Both the position numbers and the translations under genes were made by a program. From positions 1 through 7,561 of the forward strand of contig JAJZKX010000079.1 in NCBI GenBank assembly GCA_021850745.1: DNA of 7,561 bases, written 5' to 3'. Source of the stretch: Thermoplasmata archaeon. Lineage in GTDB: Archaea; Thermoplasmatota; Thermoplasmata; Thermoplasmatales; Thermoplasmataceae. This document shows positions 1-5,073 of the stretch, in pieces (position 1 is the first letter of the stretch; every line of letters begins with the position of its first letter). A model generated the notes under the pieces. The model was not told the origin of the DNA. It made no database searches and saw only the letters and a list, made by a program, of their open reading frames with translations.

Positions 1-256
1 CAAGAGCAGTTACTCTTTCTGCAATATCATCAACCGCTTCCTCAATCTCATCTGCAAGTTTGTCAAAGAGTTCGTGGAACTGGTAAAAATTCTCTCCCTT
101 GACGTTCCAGTGGGCCTGCTTGGTCTGAGAGTACAGGTCGGATGCAGCTGCCAGATCCCTGTTCAATATTGATATGATTTTATCCCTTGATTTCTCGGGA
201 ATGTTGATGCTCGTGCGGAATTTTACCTCATCTAAGGTAGTGCTTTCCATTGCCAT
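1..256 (-). CDS. dps: Dps-family DNA-protecting ferritin-like protein, partial (C-terminus off the left edge)
   Basis: Translating the minus strand from the ATG at 256-254 gives 85 residues that run out of the window at position 1. The centre reads QAHWNVKG, then FYQFHELFDKLADEIEE and DDIAERV, the signature of Dps-type miniferritins. The intersubunit ferroxidase ligands are present with E. coli Dps spacing: His49, His61, Asp65, Asp76 and Glu80. In this family such proteins form 12-subunit cages that oxidise Fe(II) with peroxide or oxygen and store the ferric core, and some bind DNA; this acts in the cytoplasm. The N-terminal extension before the first helix is short (about 24 residues) with few basic residues, so DNA binding is uncertain. 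A second ATG at codon 3 is possible, but the first lies 25 bases from a TATA box and fits a leaderless start. The gene is divergent from the DsrE-like gene. The family call is firm; roughly half of the protein is missing. Confidence 0.93.
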   Translation of the reverse strand, partial: MAMESTTLDEVKFRTSINIPEKSRDKIISILNRDLAAASDLYSQTKQAHWNVKGENFYQFHELFDKLADEIEEAVDDIAERVTAL

Positions 257-276
257 GATTTAACATTCCATCCCTG

Positions 277-284
277 CTTATAAA
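277..284 (-). promoter_or_regulatory. TATA box of dps
   Basis: The minus strand reads TTTATAAG here, centred about 25 bases before the first base of the dps ATG. The spacing fits an archaeal TATA box with transcription starting at or next to the start codon. No Shine-Dalgarno sequence is visible before the ATG. Confidence 0.7.
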
Positions 285-316
285 TATGGTAGAAGTCCCT
301 GATAATTGCTATATGG

Positions 317-362
317 CAGACTAGCTGCACCATATTTGCCTGCAAATGCTTGCACCAGTCTG
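317..362. promoter_or_regulatory. Nested dyad between the divergent dps and dsrE-like promoters (candidate operator)
   Basis: An uninterrupted core palindrome ATTTGC-CT-GCAAAT lies at 334-347. Around it are outer arms CAGACT (317-322) and AGTCTG (357-362), and TGCA at 326-329 and 351-354. All three symmetries centre within one base of position 340. The heptamer TGCACCA is also repeated directly at 326-332 and 351-357. The element sits upstream of both TATA boxes, about 50 bases from that of dps and about 22 from that of the dsrE-like gene, so one regulator could act on both. The factor is unknown. Confidence 0.45.
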
Positions 363-368
363 ATAAGG

Positions 369-376
369 TTTTTAAT
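369..376 (+). promoter_or_regulatory. TATA box of the dsrE-like gene
   Basis: TTTTTAAT is centred about 30 bases before the ATG at 403. No Shine-Dalgarno sequence precedes that ATG, so a leaderless or near-leaderless transcript is likely. Confidence 0.55.
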
Positions 377-402
377 CCATTGGCCATACAGGTGCGGTTT
401 AA

Positions 403-744
403 ATGCAGAAAGCTTTGTTTTATATAGTGGCGGGAGAGAACGAAAAAGAAAGGGCAGTGCTTGGGCTTAACGTTGCAAAGAGGTCCCACGAATTCAAGAG
501 ATTCGCAGATGTCAAAGTTATCATACATGGGTCCAGCCAGAAACTTCTTCTTGATGAGGACAAGAGTGTGAAGGAAGTTGTGGACTACTTAATAGGAAAC
601 AGGGTAATTGACTCCGCATGCGCTTTTGTGGCAAAGAAGCTCTCCATCGAGGAAAAAGTTGTTAGCAGGGGAGTGGAGCTAAAACCGTCTGGGGAAAGGC
701 TATCGGCTTTAGTTAATGATGGATACATTCCAATTACATTTTAA
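403..744 (+). CDS. DsrE/DsrF-like small protein
   Basis: This is a 113-residue protein with an alternating strand/helix pattern. A first beta-strand (KALFYIVAG, residues 3-11) precedes a helix; then come a second strand (DVKVIIHG, 36-43), a helix after DEDKSVKEVVDYL, and the segment IDSACAFVAKKLSI containing Cys73. That order and the cysteine before a helix resemble the DsrE/DsrF/TusD-like fold, in which some members carry persulfide sulfur on a conserved cysteine. The length matches the family's usual 110-130 residues. It is the only cysteine in the protein. The protein should be cytoplasmic, with no signal peptide or membrane segment. It stands alone, divergent from dps, and the TATA box about 30 bases before the ATG supports this start. 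The fold assignment is fairly good; sulfur carriage is inferred from the cysteine and no substrate can be named. Confidence 0.75.
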   Translation: MQKALFYIVAGENEKERAVLGLNVAKRSHEFKRFADVKVIIHGSSQKLLLDEDKSVKEVVDYLIGNRVIDSACAFVAKKLSIEEKVVSRGVELKPSGERLSALVNDGYIPITF

Positions 745-761
745 TTGATGCAGGCTCATAA

Positions 762-797
762 AGTGGGTTAGCTGCCAGTGCCCACTAGTATCTATTT
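762..797 (+). terminator. Possible terminator after the dsrE-like gene
   Basis: AGTGGG (762-767) and CCCACT (781-786) form a six-pair stem with a 13-base loop, followed by a short TTTT at 794-797. A longer T-run lies at about 875-880, just before the end of the convergent flavoprotein gene. Archaeal termination depends mainly on T-rich tracts, so either could serve. The evidence is weak. The rest of 745-884 holds nothing else I can recognise. Confidence 0.25.
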
Positions 798-884
798 TCC
801 TGCAATACTCCCAATTTGACTGCTCCAGAATCGAAGGACCCTTCCCTCAGTCAAGCAAACGGAGAACCAATCATTACTTTTTTC

Positions 885-2231
885 TCATGTAAGTTTGCTG
901 AGCAGCACGTCAGCGGCAACCCCTATAGGCTCCCAGGAGGGTGCAAACGGAGGGGAATATGAGTAGTCAATCTTGGTGAGATCCTCGATCCTCATCCTTC
1001 CATAAAGTGCAGCAGCGAGGACATCAAGCCTCTTGGCAACACCTTCCTTACCCACCAGCATTCCTCCAAGGAATCTGTGGGTGTTCTCGTCCGCAATCAG
1101 CTTGATCTTGAGGGATGCAGAGCCGGGGAAGTAAGAAGATCGCGTACTAGATGTTATCACAGCTGAAACCGGCCTGAACCTGTTCTGTTTTGCCTCCTGT
1201 TCCGTCAGGCCTGTCCTCCCCACTTCCAGGGAAAATACCTTGACTACTTCAGTACCCACAATCCCGCCATACACTGTCCGCTTTCCAGCGGCATTTTCCC
1301 CAGCGGTCCTCCCGCTTTTGTTAGAGCCTGTGGCAAGGGGGAAATAGACATCCTTGCCTGTGACAAGGTGCCTTGTAGTTGCAACATCACCCGCTGCAAA
1401 TACCATGGGTGCGCTTGTCTGCATTCTATCATTGACCACGATTGCCCCGGCGATGCCTGTCCTGATGCCTGCCTGTGCTGCGAATTCACTGTTTGGGATA
1501 ACACCCGTGGCAACAAATACTGCGTCTGTATGCACTTCGCTATCACCGGCCTTTATGGAGGCGATCCTGTCGCCATCGGAAACAACTCCCTTGACCGGAG
1601 AATTCAGGAGCAGCTTTACCTTGTTGTTCTCAAGCTCCCTTGTTATTGCTGGATGGAAATCCTCGTCAAATCCCCTCAGGAGGCGTTCAGATCTCTGTAT
1701 CAAAGTGACATCTTTGCCCATTTTTGTAAAGGCCTCAGCCATTTCAAGCCCAATATATCCGGCGCCAATGATTGCCACGGACTGGACTTTGCCCATTGCC
1801 TCCTCCAGCGGGAGGAGATCATCTATATGCCTGAGAGTATGAACATTAGACTTATCCTTAAACATCTCAGGTATCTGCGGCCTCGCACCAGTGGCAATTA
1901 TTAGCCGGTCATAGCGGTCCTGGAAAACCTCGCCATCTTTCTGCACCTCGAGTGACTTGGCAGATACATCAATGGAAATAACGCGGGAAAAGAGCTGTAC
2001 ATTTATCTTCCTTTCCTCCACGAATTTGGACACCGGGTAGTGAATCAAATCATCAAAATCCCGGACATCTCCGCTAAGATAGAATGGCATCCCGCATGCG
2101 GAATATGAAACATGGCCACCCGCCTCGTAGACAACTACCGTGCTGTCCGGGGCGTATTTCCTTGCACGTGATGCAGCACTCATCCCTGCTGCATCTCCAC
2201 CTATAACAACAATCCTGAGTGGGGAATTCAT
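885..2231 (-). CDS. CoA-disulfide reductase / NADH oxidase-type flavoprotein
   Basis: This 448-residue FAD- and NAD(P)H-dependent oxidoreductase is close to the usual family length of about 440. The N-terminal FAD-binding Rossmann motif is GGDAAG (11-16). The single redox-active cysteine is Cys46 in SYSACGMP, the signature of the CoA-disulfide reductase, NADH oxidase/peroxidase and NAD(P)H sulfur reductase group, rather than the CxxxxC pair of glutathione reductase. ATGARP is at 113-118, the NAD(P)H-binding GAGYIGLE at 156-163 and the second FAD motif FAAGD at 278-282. The C-terminal dimerisation domain ends with SYSPPFAP (424-431). Its Tyr425 and upstream Tyr367 are candidates for the two active-site tyrosines known in CoA-disulfide reductases. 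This favours reduction of CoA disulfides or polysulfide over peroxide, but that choice is an inference. The ATG lies about 25 bases from a TATA box. The protein is cytoplasmic. Confidence 0.9.
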   Translation of the reverse strand: MNSPLRIVVIGGDAAGMSAASRARKYAPDSTVVVYEAGGHVSYSACGMPFYLSGDVRDFDDLIHYPVSKFVEERKINVQLFSRVISIDVSAKSLEVQKDGEVFQDRYDRLIIATGARPQIPEMFKDKSNVHTLRHIDDLLPLEEAMGKVQSVAIIGAGYIGLEMAEAFTKMGKDVTLIQRSERLLRGFDEDFHPAITRELENNKVKLLLNSPVKGVVSDGDRIASIKAGDSEVHTDAVFVATGVIPNSEFAAQAGIRTGIAGAIVVNDRMQTSAPMVFAAGDVATTRHLVTGKDVYFPLATGSNKSGRTAGENAAGKRTVYGGIVGTEVVKVFSLEVGRTGLTEQEAKQNRFRPVSAVITSSTRSSYFPGSASLKIKLIADENTHRFLGGMLVGKEGVAKRLDVLAAALYGRMRIEDLTKIDYSYSPPFAPSWEPIGVAADVLLSKLT

Positions 2232-2250
2232 GATTTGTTATCCCGTCCTC

Positions 2251-2259
2251 TTATTTATG
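2251..2259 (-). promoter_or_regulatory. TATA box of the CoA-disulfide reductase gene
   Basis: The minus strand reads CATAAATAA, centred about 24 bases before the ATG at 2231. This fits a leaderless transcript; no Shine-Dalgarno sequence is seen. Confidence 0.65.
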
Positions 2260-2299
2260 GAATGGCAATGAATTAAATGTTCAGTTATTTATGCCGGAT

Positions 2300-2321
2300 G
2301 CTGCATCGACAGCAGTGCAGC
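2300..2321. promoter_or_regulatory. Inverted repeat between two divergent promoters
   Basis: GCTGCA (2300-2305) and TGCAGC (2316-2321) are perfect 6-base arms around a 10-base spacer. The repeat lies between the TATA boxes of the flavoprotein gene and the small-protein gene, where an operator could sit. It is short and could be chance. Confidence 0.22.
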
Positions 2322-2342
2322 CAACGTTTTACTCAAGAGGAG

Positions 2343-2351
2343 TTATATAAT
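2343..2351 (+). promoter_or_regulatory. TATA box of the 79-residue protein gene
   Basis: TTATATAAT is an almost ideal archaeal TATA box, preceded by an A/G-rich stretch (AAGAGGAG) that could act as a BRE. It is centred 26 bases before the ATG at 2373, which predicts a leaderless mRNA. Confidence 0.75.
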
Positions 2352-2372
2352 GTAGAGGCGTGGTTAAGGTAA

Positions 2373-2612
2373 ATGAACAGAAGATTCATTTCTGCCAGCC
2401 TGGTGGGAATAATTCTGGTAATCGCTGCAGTGTTCCTCATACCGGTGGTCCCTGTCACTACTCCATGCGTTGAGGTACAATTTCCGATTCATTATATTAA
2501 ATCAATCAGTTCCCTGCTTTCACCATACGGTACAAGCTACTGGAATGGGGATTTTATTTCAGCCCAAAACCGCCATTTAACTATTCTCTTGTTTAATGGC
2601 CATAAGTTCTGA
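2373..2612 (+). CDS. Small membrane-anchored or secreted protein of unknown function
   Basis: I do not recognise this 79-residue product. The N-terminus is basic (MNRR), followed by a hydrophobic segment at residues 8-28 (LVGIILVIAAVFLIPVVPV). This looks like a signal anchor or an uncleaved signal peptide, with the rest probably outside the cell. TTPCVEV follows with one cysteine (residue 32), then a part containing SSLLSPYGTSYWNG. The best evidence that it is real is the strong TATA box 26 bases before the ATG. The last 20 or so residues look less protein-like, so the reading frame may have lost an original C-terminus. It is divergent from the flavoprotein gene and convergent with the dehydrogenase gene. 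No function can be assigned. Confidence 0.6.
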   Translation: MNRRFISASLVGIILVIAAVFLIPVVPVTTPCVEVQFPIHYIKSISSLLSPYGTSYWNGDFISAQNRHLTILLFNGHKF

Positions 2613-2620
2613 GTTTTTCA
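2610..2620 (+). terminator. Short T-tract after the small-protein gene
   Basis: TTTTT at 2614-2618 begins directly after the TGA (2610-2612). Such T-runs can act as intrinsic archaeal terminators. It is short and there is no hairpin. Confidence 0.3.
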
Positions 2621-2657
2621 CATTCATTGCATGAAGAACATGGCCAAGTTTAGTGGG

Positions 2658-3716
2658 TCAACCTTTAACTCTGATATCAATAGAGCGTTCCTTCAAGTAT
2701 TCCATTATAAAGCTGAATGCAGTGTCATCCTTTCCTATCCACTCAGCGGGAAATACTCCTGTACCATTTATTTTTGACTCCAGCACTGCCATAGCCATTG
2801 CTGCAGCGGAGAAACCCGTCATCCGGCCCATGGAGCTTATAATGTTCTTGCTGTCGTAATGATCCACGATTGAGAATTCAGGGCCCCTTTTGTCAAGTGG
2901 TATAACCTTGAGTATGCTCACATCCGGAACATCCCTCACGGTCCTCCTGAAGAGTTCGTCAGATATTTCCCTGGCGCTGGACCCGCCTATCTTCTCACTG
3001 CTGAAGTAGCCCATATCATTGAGAAACTTCATCTTTTCCATATGGCCAGGGTGCCTCAGTGTCTTTTCAACCACAGAGCCGTCCCTGAAAGTCTGAAGGA
3101 TTGTTGAAAGCCCATCAGAATAGAAAGAATCCAGCTTGCCGAACCCTTCAACCTCCATGGTGTCTATGGTTTCAAGCGGCAGTGCCTCCTTCAGTGATCC
3201 ATTTTCAATGTACCTTGCGGGCCTGGTGTATTCGTCGATTACGCTGGAAGCATTGAATGTCGGGATATACCCCATTGGAGGAAATGGCTTTTCCTGAAGG
3301 CCTGCTACAATTATCTCTATGTTCCTTGACCTGTGCCCATAGTGAAGCTTTCCTGCAAGAATGTTTGAAAGGCCGGGGGCAAAACCTGCATGGGGCAGGT
3401 ACATGCAGCCATGTGCCTTAGCTATCTCATCGAACTTGAACGGGTCATAATCTGTGAATGAAATATCCACCACATTCCGTCCCTTCAGGAGGATATATTC
3501 AATCACCTGTTCTGCGATTTCCGACGGAAGGGCAGTAACCACAAGGTCAGCCTCCCCCAATTCCGGAACGTCCTTGAAATTGCCCTTGAATGATCTTATT
3601 CCCTCTAATTTGGACAGCGATGCTTCACTTGAATCAACCGCCAGTACCTCATGGCTCCTGGAAAGTTCCTGGGCAATTACCCTTCCCATTCTGCCGGCTC
3701 CGATAACTATGATCAT
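2658..3716 (-). CDS. Saccharopine dehydrogenase / lysine 6-dehydrogenase-family oxidoreductase
   Basis: This is a 352-residue NAD(P)-dependent enzyme of the saccharopine dehydrogenase family. The N-terminal Rossmann fold starts at once with MIIVIGAGRMG, glycines at 6, 8 and 11. AGFAPGLSN (110-118) and VIDEYTRPAR (159-168) follow, then TLRHPGH (219-225) and MTGFSAAAMA (299-308). The spacing and motifs, including QEKPFPPMGY before the EYTRPAR block, look most like L-lysine 6-dehydrogenase-type proteins, which oxidatively deaminate the lysine epsilon-amino group. Related enzymes instead act on saccharopine or carboxynorspermidine, so the substrate is not settled. A TTG at 3734 would add six residues. 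I prefer the ATG at 3716 because the beta-strand begins there and a purine-rich GGAAGAGGG lies six bases upstream, one of the few Shine-Dalgarno-like signals in the window. No TATA box is obvious, so co-transcription with the upstream DUF1059 gene is possible. The protein is cytoplasmic. Confidence 0.85.
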   Translation of the reverse strand: MIIVIGAGRMGRVIAQELSRSHEVLAVDSSEASLSKLEGIRSFKGNFKDVPELGEADLVVTALPSEIAEQVIEYILLKGRNVVDISFTDYDPFKFDEIAKAHGCMYLPHAGFAPGLSNILAGKLHYGHRSRNIEIIVAGLQEKPFPPMGYIPTFNASSVIDEYTRPARYIENGSLKEALPLETIDTMEVEGFGKLDSFYSDGLSTILQTFRDGSVVEKTLRHPGHMEKMKFLNDMGYFSSEKIGGSSAREISDELFRRTVRDVPDVSILKVIPLDKRGPEFSIVDHYDSKNIISSMGRMTGFSAAAMAMAVLESKINGTGVFPAEWIGKDDTAFSFIMEYLKERSIDIRVKG

Positions 3717-3722
3717 AATATG

Positions 3723-3731
3723 CCCTCTTCC
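3723..3731 (-). promoter_or_regulatory. Shine-Dalgarno-like purine run before the dehydrogenase ATG
   Basis: GGAAGAGGG on the minus strand ends six bases before the ATG at 3716. It decides the start in favour of that ATG over the TTG at 3734. It also suggests a transcript with a leader, unlike most genes here. Confidence 0.45.
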
Positions 3732-3737
3732 CAATTG

Positions 3738-3760
3738 AAAAGAGAAAAAAGAAGAAAAAG
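3738..3760 (-). terminator. T-rich tract after the DUF1059 gene
   Basis: On the minus strand this stretch is almost all T and C with runs of four to six T, 20 bases past the DUF1059 stop codon. T-rich tracts are the main intrinsic termination signal in archaea. It may stop or attenuate transcription before the dehydrogenase gene. There is no hairpin. Confidence 0.45.
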
Positions 3761-3780
3761 ATTGGCTCGATTTCTTTCAG

Positions 3781-3963
3781 TCAGTGCATTACCTTAATGG
3801 CTGCAGAAACCTTCTTCTTCAGGTCCTCGGGCATCTGCTTAATGTTATGTACCTCAGAGGCATGCTTGGTTATTTTTGGCATAATTGATTCCATTGAATC
3901 GGCTTTCGTCTCAAATCCGCAGTCCATTCCGATATCCTTGCACCTAAAACTATACGAAGTCAT
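3781..3963 (-). CDS. DUF1059-type small putative metal-binding protein
   Basis: This 60-residue protein matches the DUF1059 pattern: YSFRCKDIGMDCGFE near the N-terminus, a helix containing ITKHASEVHNIKQMPEDL, and a lysine-rich end. Cys8, Cys15, His34 and His39 form C-x6-C-x18-H-x4-H, which could bind one zinc or another metal; this is inferred from the residues. The family is common in archaea and some bacteria and has no settled function that I know of. The protein has no signal peptide. It lies 52 bases downstream of the HxlR regulator on the same strand. It has its own TATA-like sequence in that gap, so it may be transcribed with the regulator or separately. Confidence 0.82.
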   Translation of the reverse strand: MTSYSFRCKDIGMDCGFETKADSMESIMPKITKHASEVHNIKQMPEDLKKKVSAAIKVMH

Positions 3964-3998
3964 TTTGACCAGATGAAATACCTGAGTGCCCCTATTAA

Positions 3999-4006
3999 CT
4001 TTTAAA
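3999..4006 (-). promoter_or_regulatory. Possible TATA box of the DUF1059 gene
   Basis: TTTAAAAG on the minus strand is centred about 40 bases before the ATG at 3963. That would leave a leader of roughly 15 bases, longer than for neighbouring genes. GTTAATA at 3993-3999 is an alternative with more usual spacing. Confidence 0.4.
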
Positions 4007-4015
4007 CCGAATATC

Positions 4016-4405
4016 TTAGGAGTGGGGCAATGCCTTAGCCGATTTTACGGGCTTTGTCTTCCCGATCCACTGCTCTCCCCATTTCTTTAGGTCTGATAGT
4101 GCTCCCCCAAGGGATGTGCCCTTTTCCGTGAGTGAGTATTTTACCCTGAAGGGCCTGGTGCTCTCAACCACCCTGCTTATTATGCTCTTTTCTTCAAGAT
4201 ATTTAAGGGTGGCGGCAAGAGTCTTGGAATTCACGTCGGGAATTGTCTTCATGAGATCGTTGAAACCCTGCGGGCCGTCAGCCAGATACCTGATCACTAT
4301 GAGTTTCCATTCGCCGCCTATCTCCCTGATCGCATTCACAATGGGGCAGGTCTCCTCTATGGGACTCTCGTGTGTTATCACTTCAGTAACTTTACTCACC
4401 ACCAT
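4016..4405 (-). CDS. HxlR-family winged-helix transcriptional regulator
   Basis: This is a 129-residue regulator. The family's N-terminal region, CPIVNAIREIGGEWKLIVIRYLADGPQGFNDL, spans residues 20-51. The recognition helix is at about 59-72 (NSKTLAATLKYLEEK), followed by a wing at about 78-92 and YSLTEKG at 90-96. HxlR proteins bind DNA as dimers, and several respond to thiol-reactive or oxidising compounds through a cysteine near the N-terminus. Cys20, the only cysteine, sits where that cysteine usually lies, so redox sensing is possible but inferred. The gene is divergent from yceI. A good inverted repeat overlaps the yceI TATA box and a weaker copy overlaps this gene's start codon, suggesting control of yceI and of itself. 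The ATG at 4405 is about 30 bases from a TATA box. The family call is firm; the inducer is unknown. Confidence 0.92.
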   Translation of the reverse strand: MVVSKVTEVITHESPIEETCPIVNAIREIGGEWKLIVIRYLADGPQGFNDLMKTIPDVNSKTLAATLKYLEEKSIISRVVESTRPFRVKYSLTEKGTSLGGALSDLKKWGEQWIGKTKPVKSAKALPHS

Positions 4406-4423
4406 CTTACCTATAATAAGTTA
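4403..4423. promoter_or_regulatory. Candidate operator overlapping the HxlR start codon
   Basis: On the plus strand the arms are CATCTTAC (4403-4410) and ATAAGTTA (4416-4423) around a five-base spacer. They match the arms of the perfect site at 4471-4491 in 6 of 8 and 7 of 8 positions, with identical spacing. The element covers the ATG and the predicted transcription start. A bound dimer here would block the regulator's own expression. Confidence 0.55.
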
Positions 4424-4430
4424 CTGACAG

Positions 4431-4438
4431 TATTTAAA
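4431..4438 (-). promoter_or_regulatory. TATA box of the HxlR regulator
   Basis: TTTAAATA on the minus strand is centred about 30 bases before the ATG at 4405. This predicts a leader of a few bases at most. Confidence 0.6.
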
Positions 4439-4470
4439 TGTATTCTCTAAATTGAATGTAATTTATGTAT

Positions 4471-4491
4471 TAACTTACTGAAGGTAAGTTA
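4471..4491. promoter_or_regulatory. Candidate HxlR operator in the yceI promoter
   Basis: TAACTTAC (4471-4478) and GTAAGTTA (4484-4491) are perfect 8-base inverted arms around the spacer TGAAG. The right arm overlaps the yceI TATA box, so binding should compete with TBP and repress yceI. The length and symmetry suit a dimeric winged-helix protein. The divergent HxlR gene next to it is the natural candidate. Confidence 0.68.
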
Positions 4492-4497
4492 TAAATA
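4489..4497 (+). promoter_or_regulatory. TATA box of yceI
   Basis: TTATAAATA is centred 25 bases before the ATG at 4518. This predicts a leaderless transcript. Its left end lies inside the right arm of the inverted repeat. Confidence 0.72.
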
Positions 4498-4517
4498 AGA
4501 AGACACAATTTGGTACC

Positions 4518-5051
4518 ATGGCAGTTAAGAACTGGACAATTGACAAGGCACATTCCGCCATGGAATTCAGTGTCAAGCACATGATGATTTCAACAGTAAG
4601 GGGTAAATTCGAGGATTTTGACGGCGAGATCATTGGAGACGCGGATGACTTCAGCACCATGAAGGCAAAGGTCGTCGTAAAGGCAAAGAGCATAGCCACA
4701 GGAAACCAGGACAGGGACAACCATCTCAGGTCCGATGACCTCTTTGCCAGCGAAAAGTTCCAGGATATTACCTTTGTCACAAAGAAGATAAATGCAAAAG
4801 GCGAGGACCTGGAAGTAGTGGGCGACCTTACAATTCGTGGAATCACAAAGGAAGTAACACTGAAAGGGGAACACAGCGGCGTCATAACAGACCCGTACGG
4901 AAACCTGCGATTCGGGCTGACCGCCTCAACAACAATCAACAGGCAGGATTTCGGCGTGAAATGGAACATGGTCCTTGAAGGCGGAGGCCTGATGGTAGGG
5001 GACAAGGTTAACCTCTCCATCAGCATGGAAGCCTTTGCACCTAAGAATTAA
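4518..5051 (+). CDS. YceI-family lipid-binding-type protein
   Basis: This 177-residue protein has the YceI pattern throughout. The start is WTIDKAHSAMEFSVKHMMISTVRGKFEDFDGEI, the middle is RDNHLRSDDLFASEKFQDITF, then LTIRGITKEVTL, and NRQDFGVKWN lies near the end. YceI proteins form a lipocalin-like beta-barrel; members of known structure bind polyisoprenoid or quinone-type chains. The length fits the cytoplasmic forms. There is no signal peptide, unlike E. coli YceI, so it should stay inside the cell. The gene is divergent from the HxlR regulator, and a perfect inverted repeat overlapping its TATA box implies that the regulator represses it. It ends 22 bases from the convergent YhfC-like gene. 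The family is certain in my view; the ligand is unknown and could be a respiratory quinone. Confidence 0.94.
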   Translation: MAVKNWTIDKAHSAMEFSVKHMMISTVRGKFEDFDGEIIGDADDFSTMKAKVVVKAKSIATGNQDRDNHLRSDDLFASEKFQDITFVTKKINAKGEDLEVVGDLTIRGITKEVTLKGEHSGVITDPYGNLRFGLTASTTINRQDFGVKWNMVLEGGGLMVGDKVNLSISMEAFAPKN

Positions 5052-5073
5052 GCTCACGATGGAACACTGGCCT

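Noticed and set aside
232..528. 98-codon minus-strand open frame over the dps/dsrE-like gap
   Set aside because: It runs antisense through the dsrE-like gene and across two promoters, and overlaps the start of dps in another frame. Its composition is unlike a real protein.
833..846. GAAGG-AC-CCTTC palindrome in the flavoprotein/dsrE-like gap
   Set aside because: The arms are only five bases with a two-base spacer, downstream of both convergent genes. It is too short to call an operator or hairpin.
1354..1904. Two long plus-strand open frames (162 and 178 codons)
   Set aside because: Both are antisense to the flavoprotein, whose motifs are complete on the minus strand. Their translations show no domain.
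2653..2859. 68-codon plus-strand open frame
   Set aside because: It is a shadow of the 3' end of the dehydrogenase gene and has no promoter of its own.
3717..3734. TTG at 3734 as start of the dehydrogenase
   Set aside because: The ATG at 3716 begins exactly at the Rossmann beta-strand and has a purine-rich sequence at a suitable distance. The six extra residues encode that purine-rich site.
4475..5026. 183-codon minus-strand open frame
   Set aside because: It is antisense to yceI, whose family motifs are continuous on the plus strand, and it extends into the operator region.
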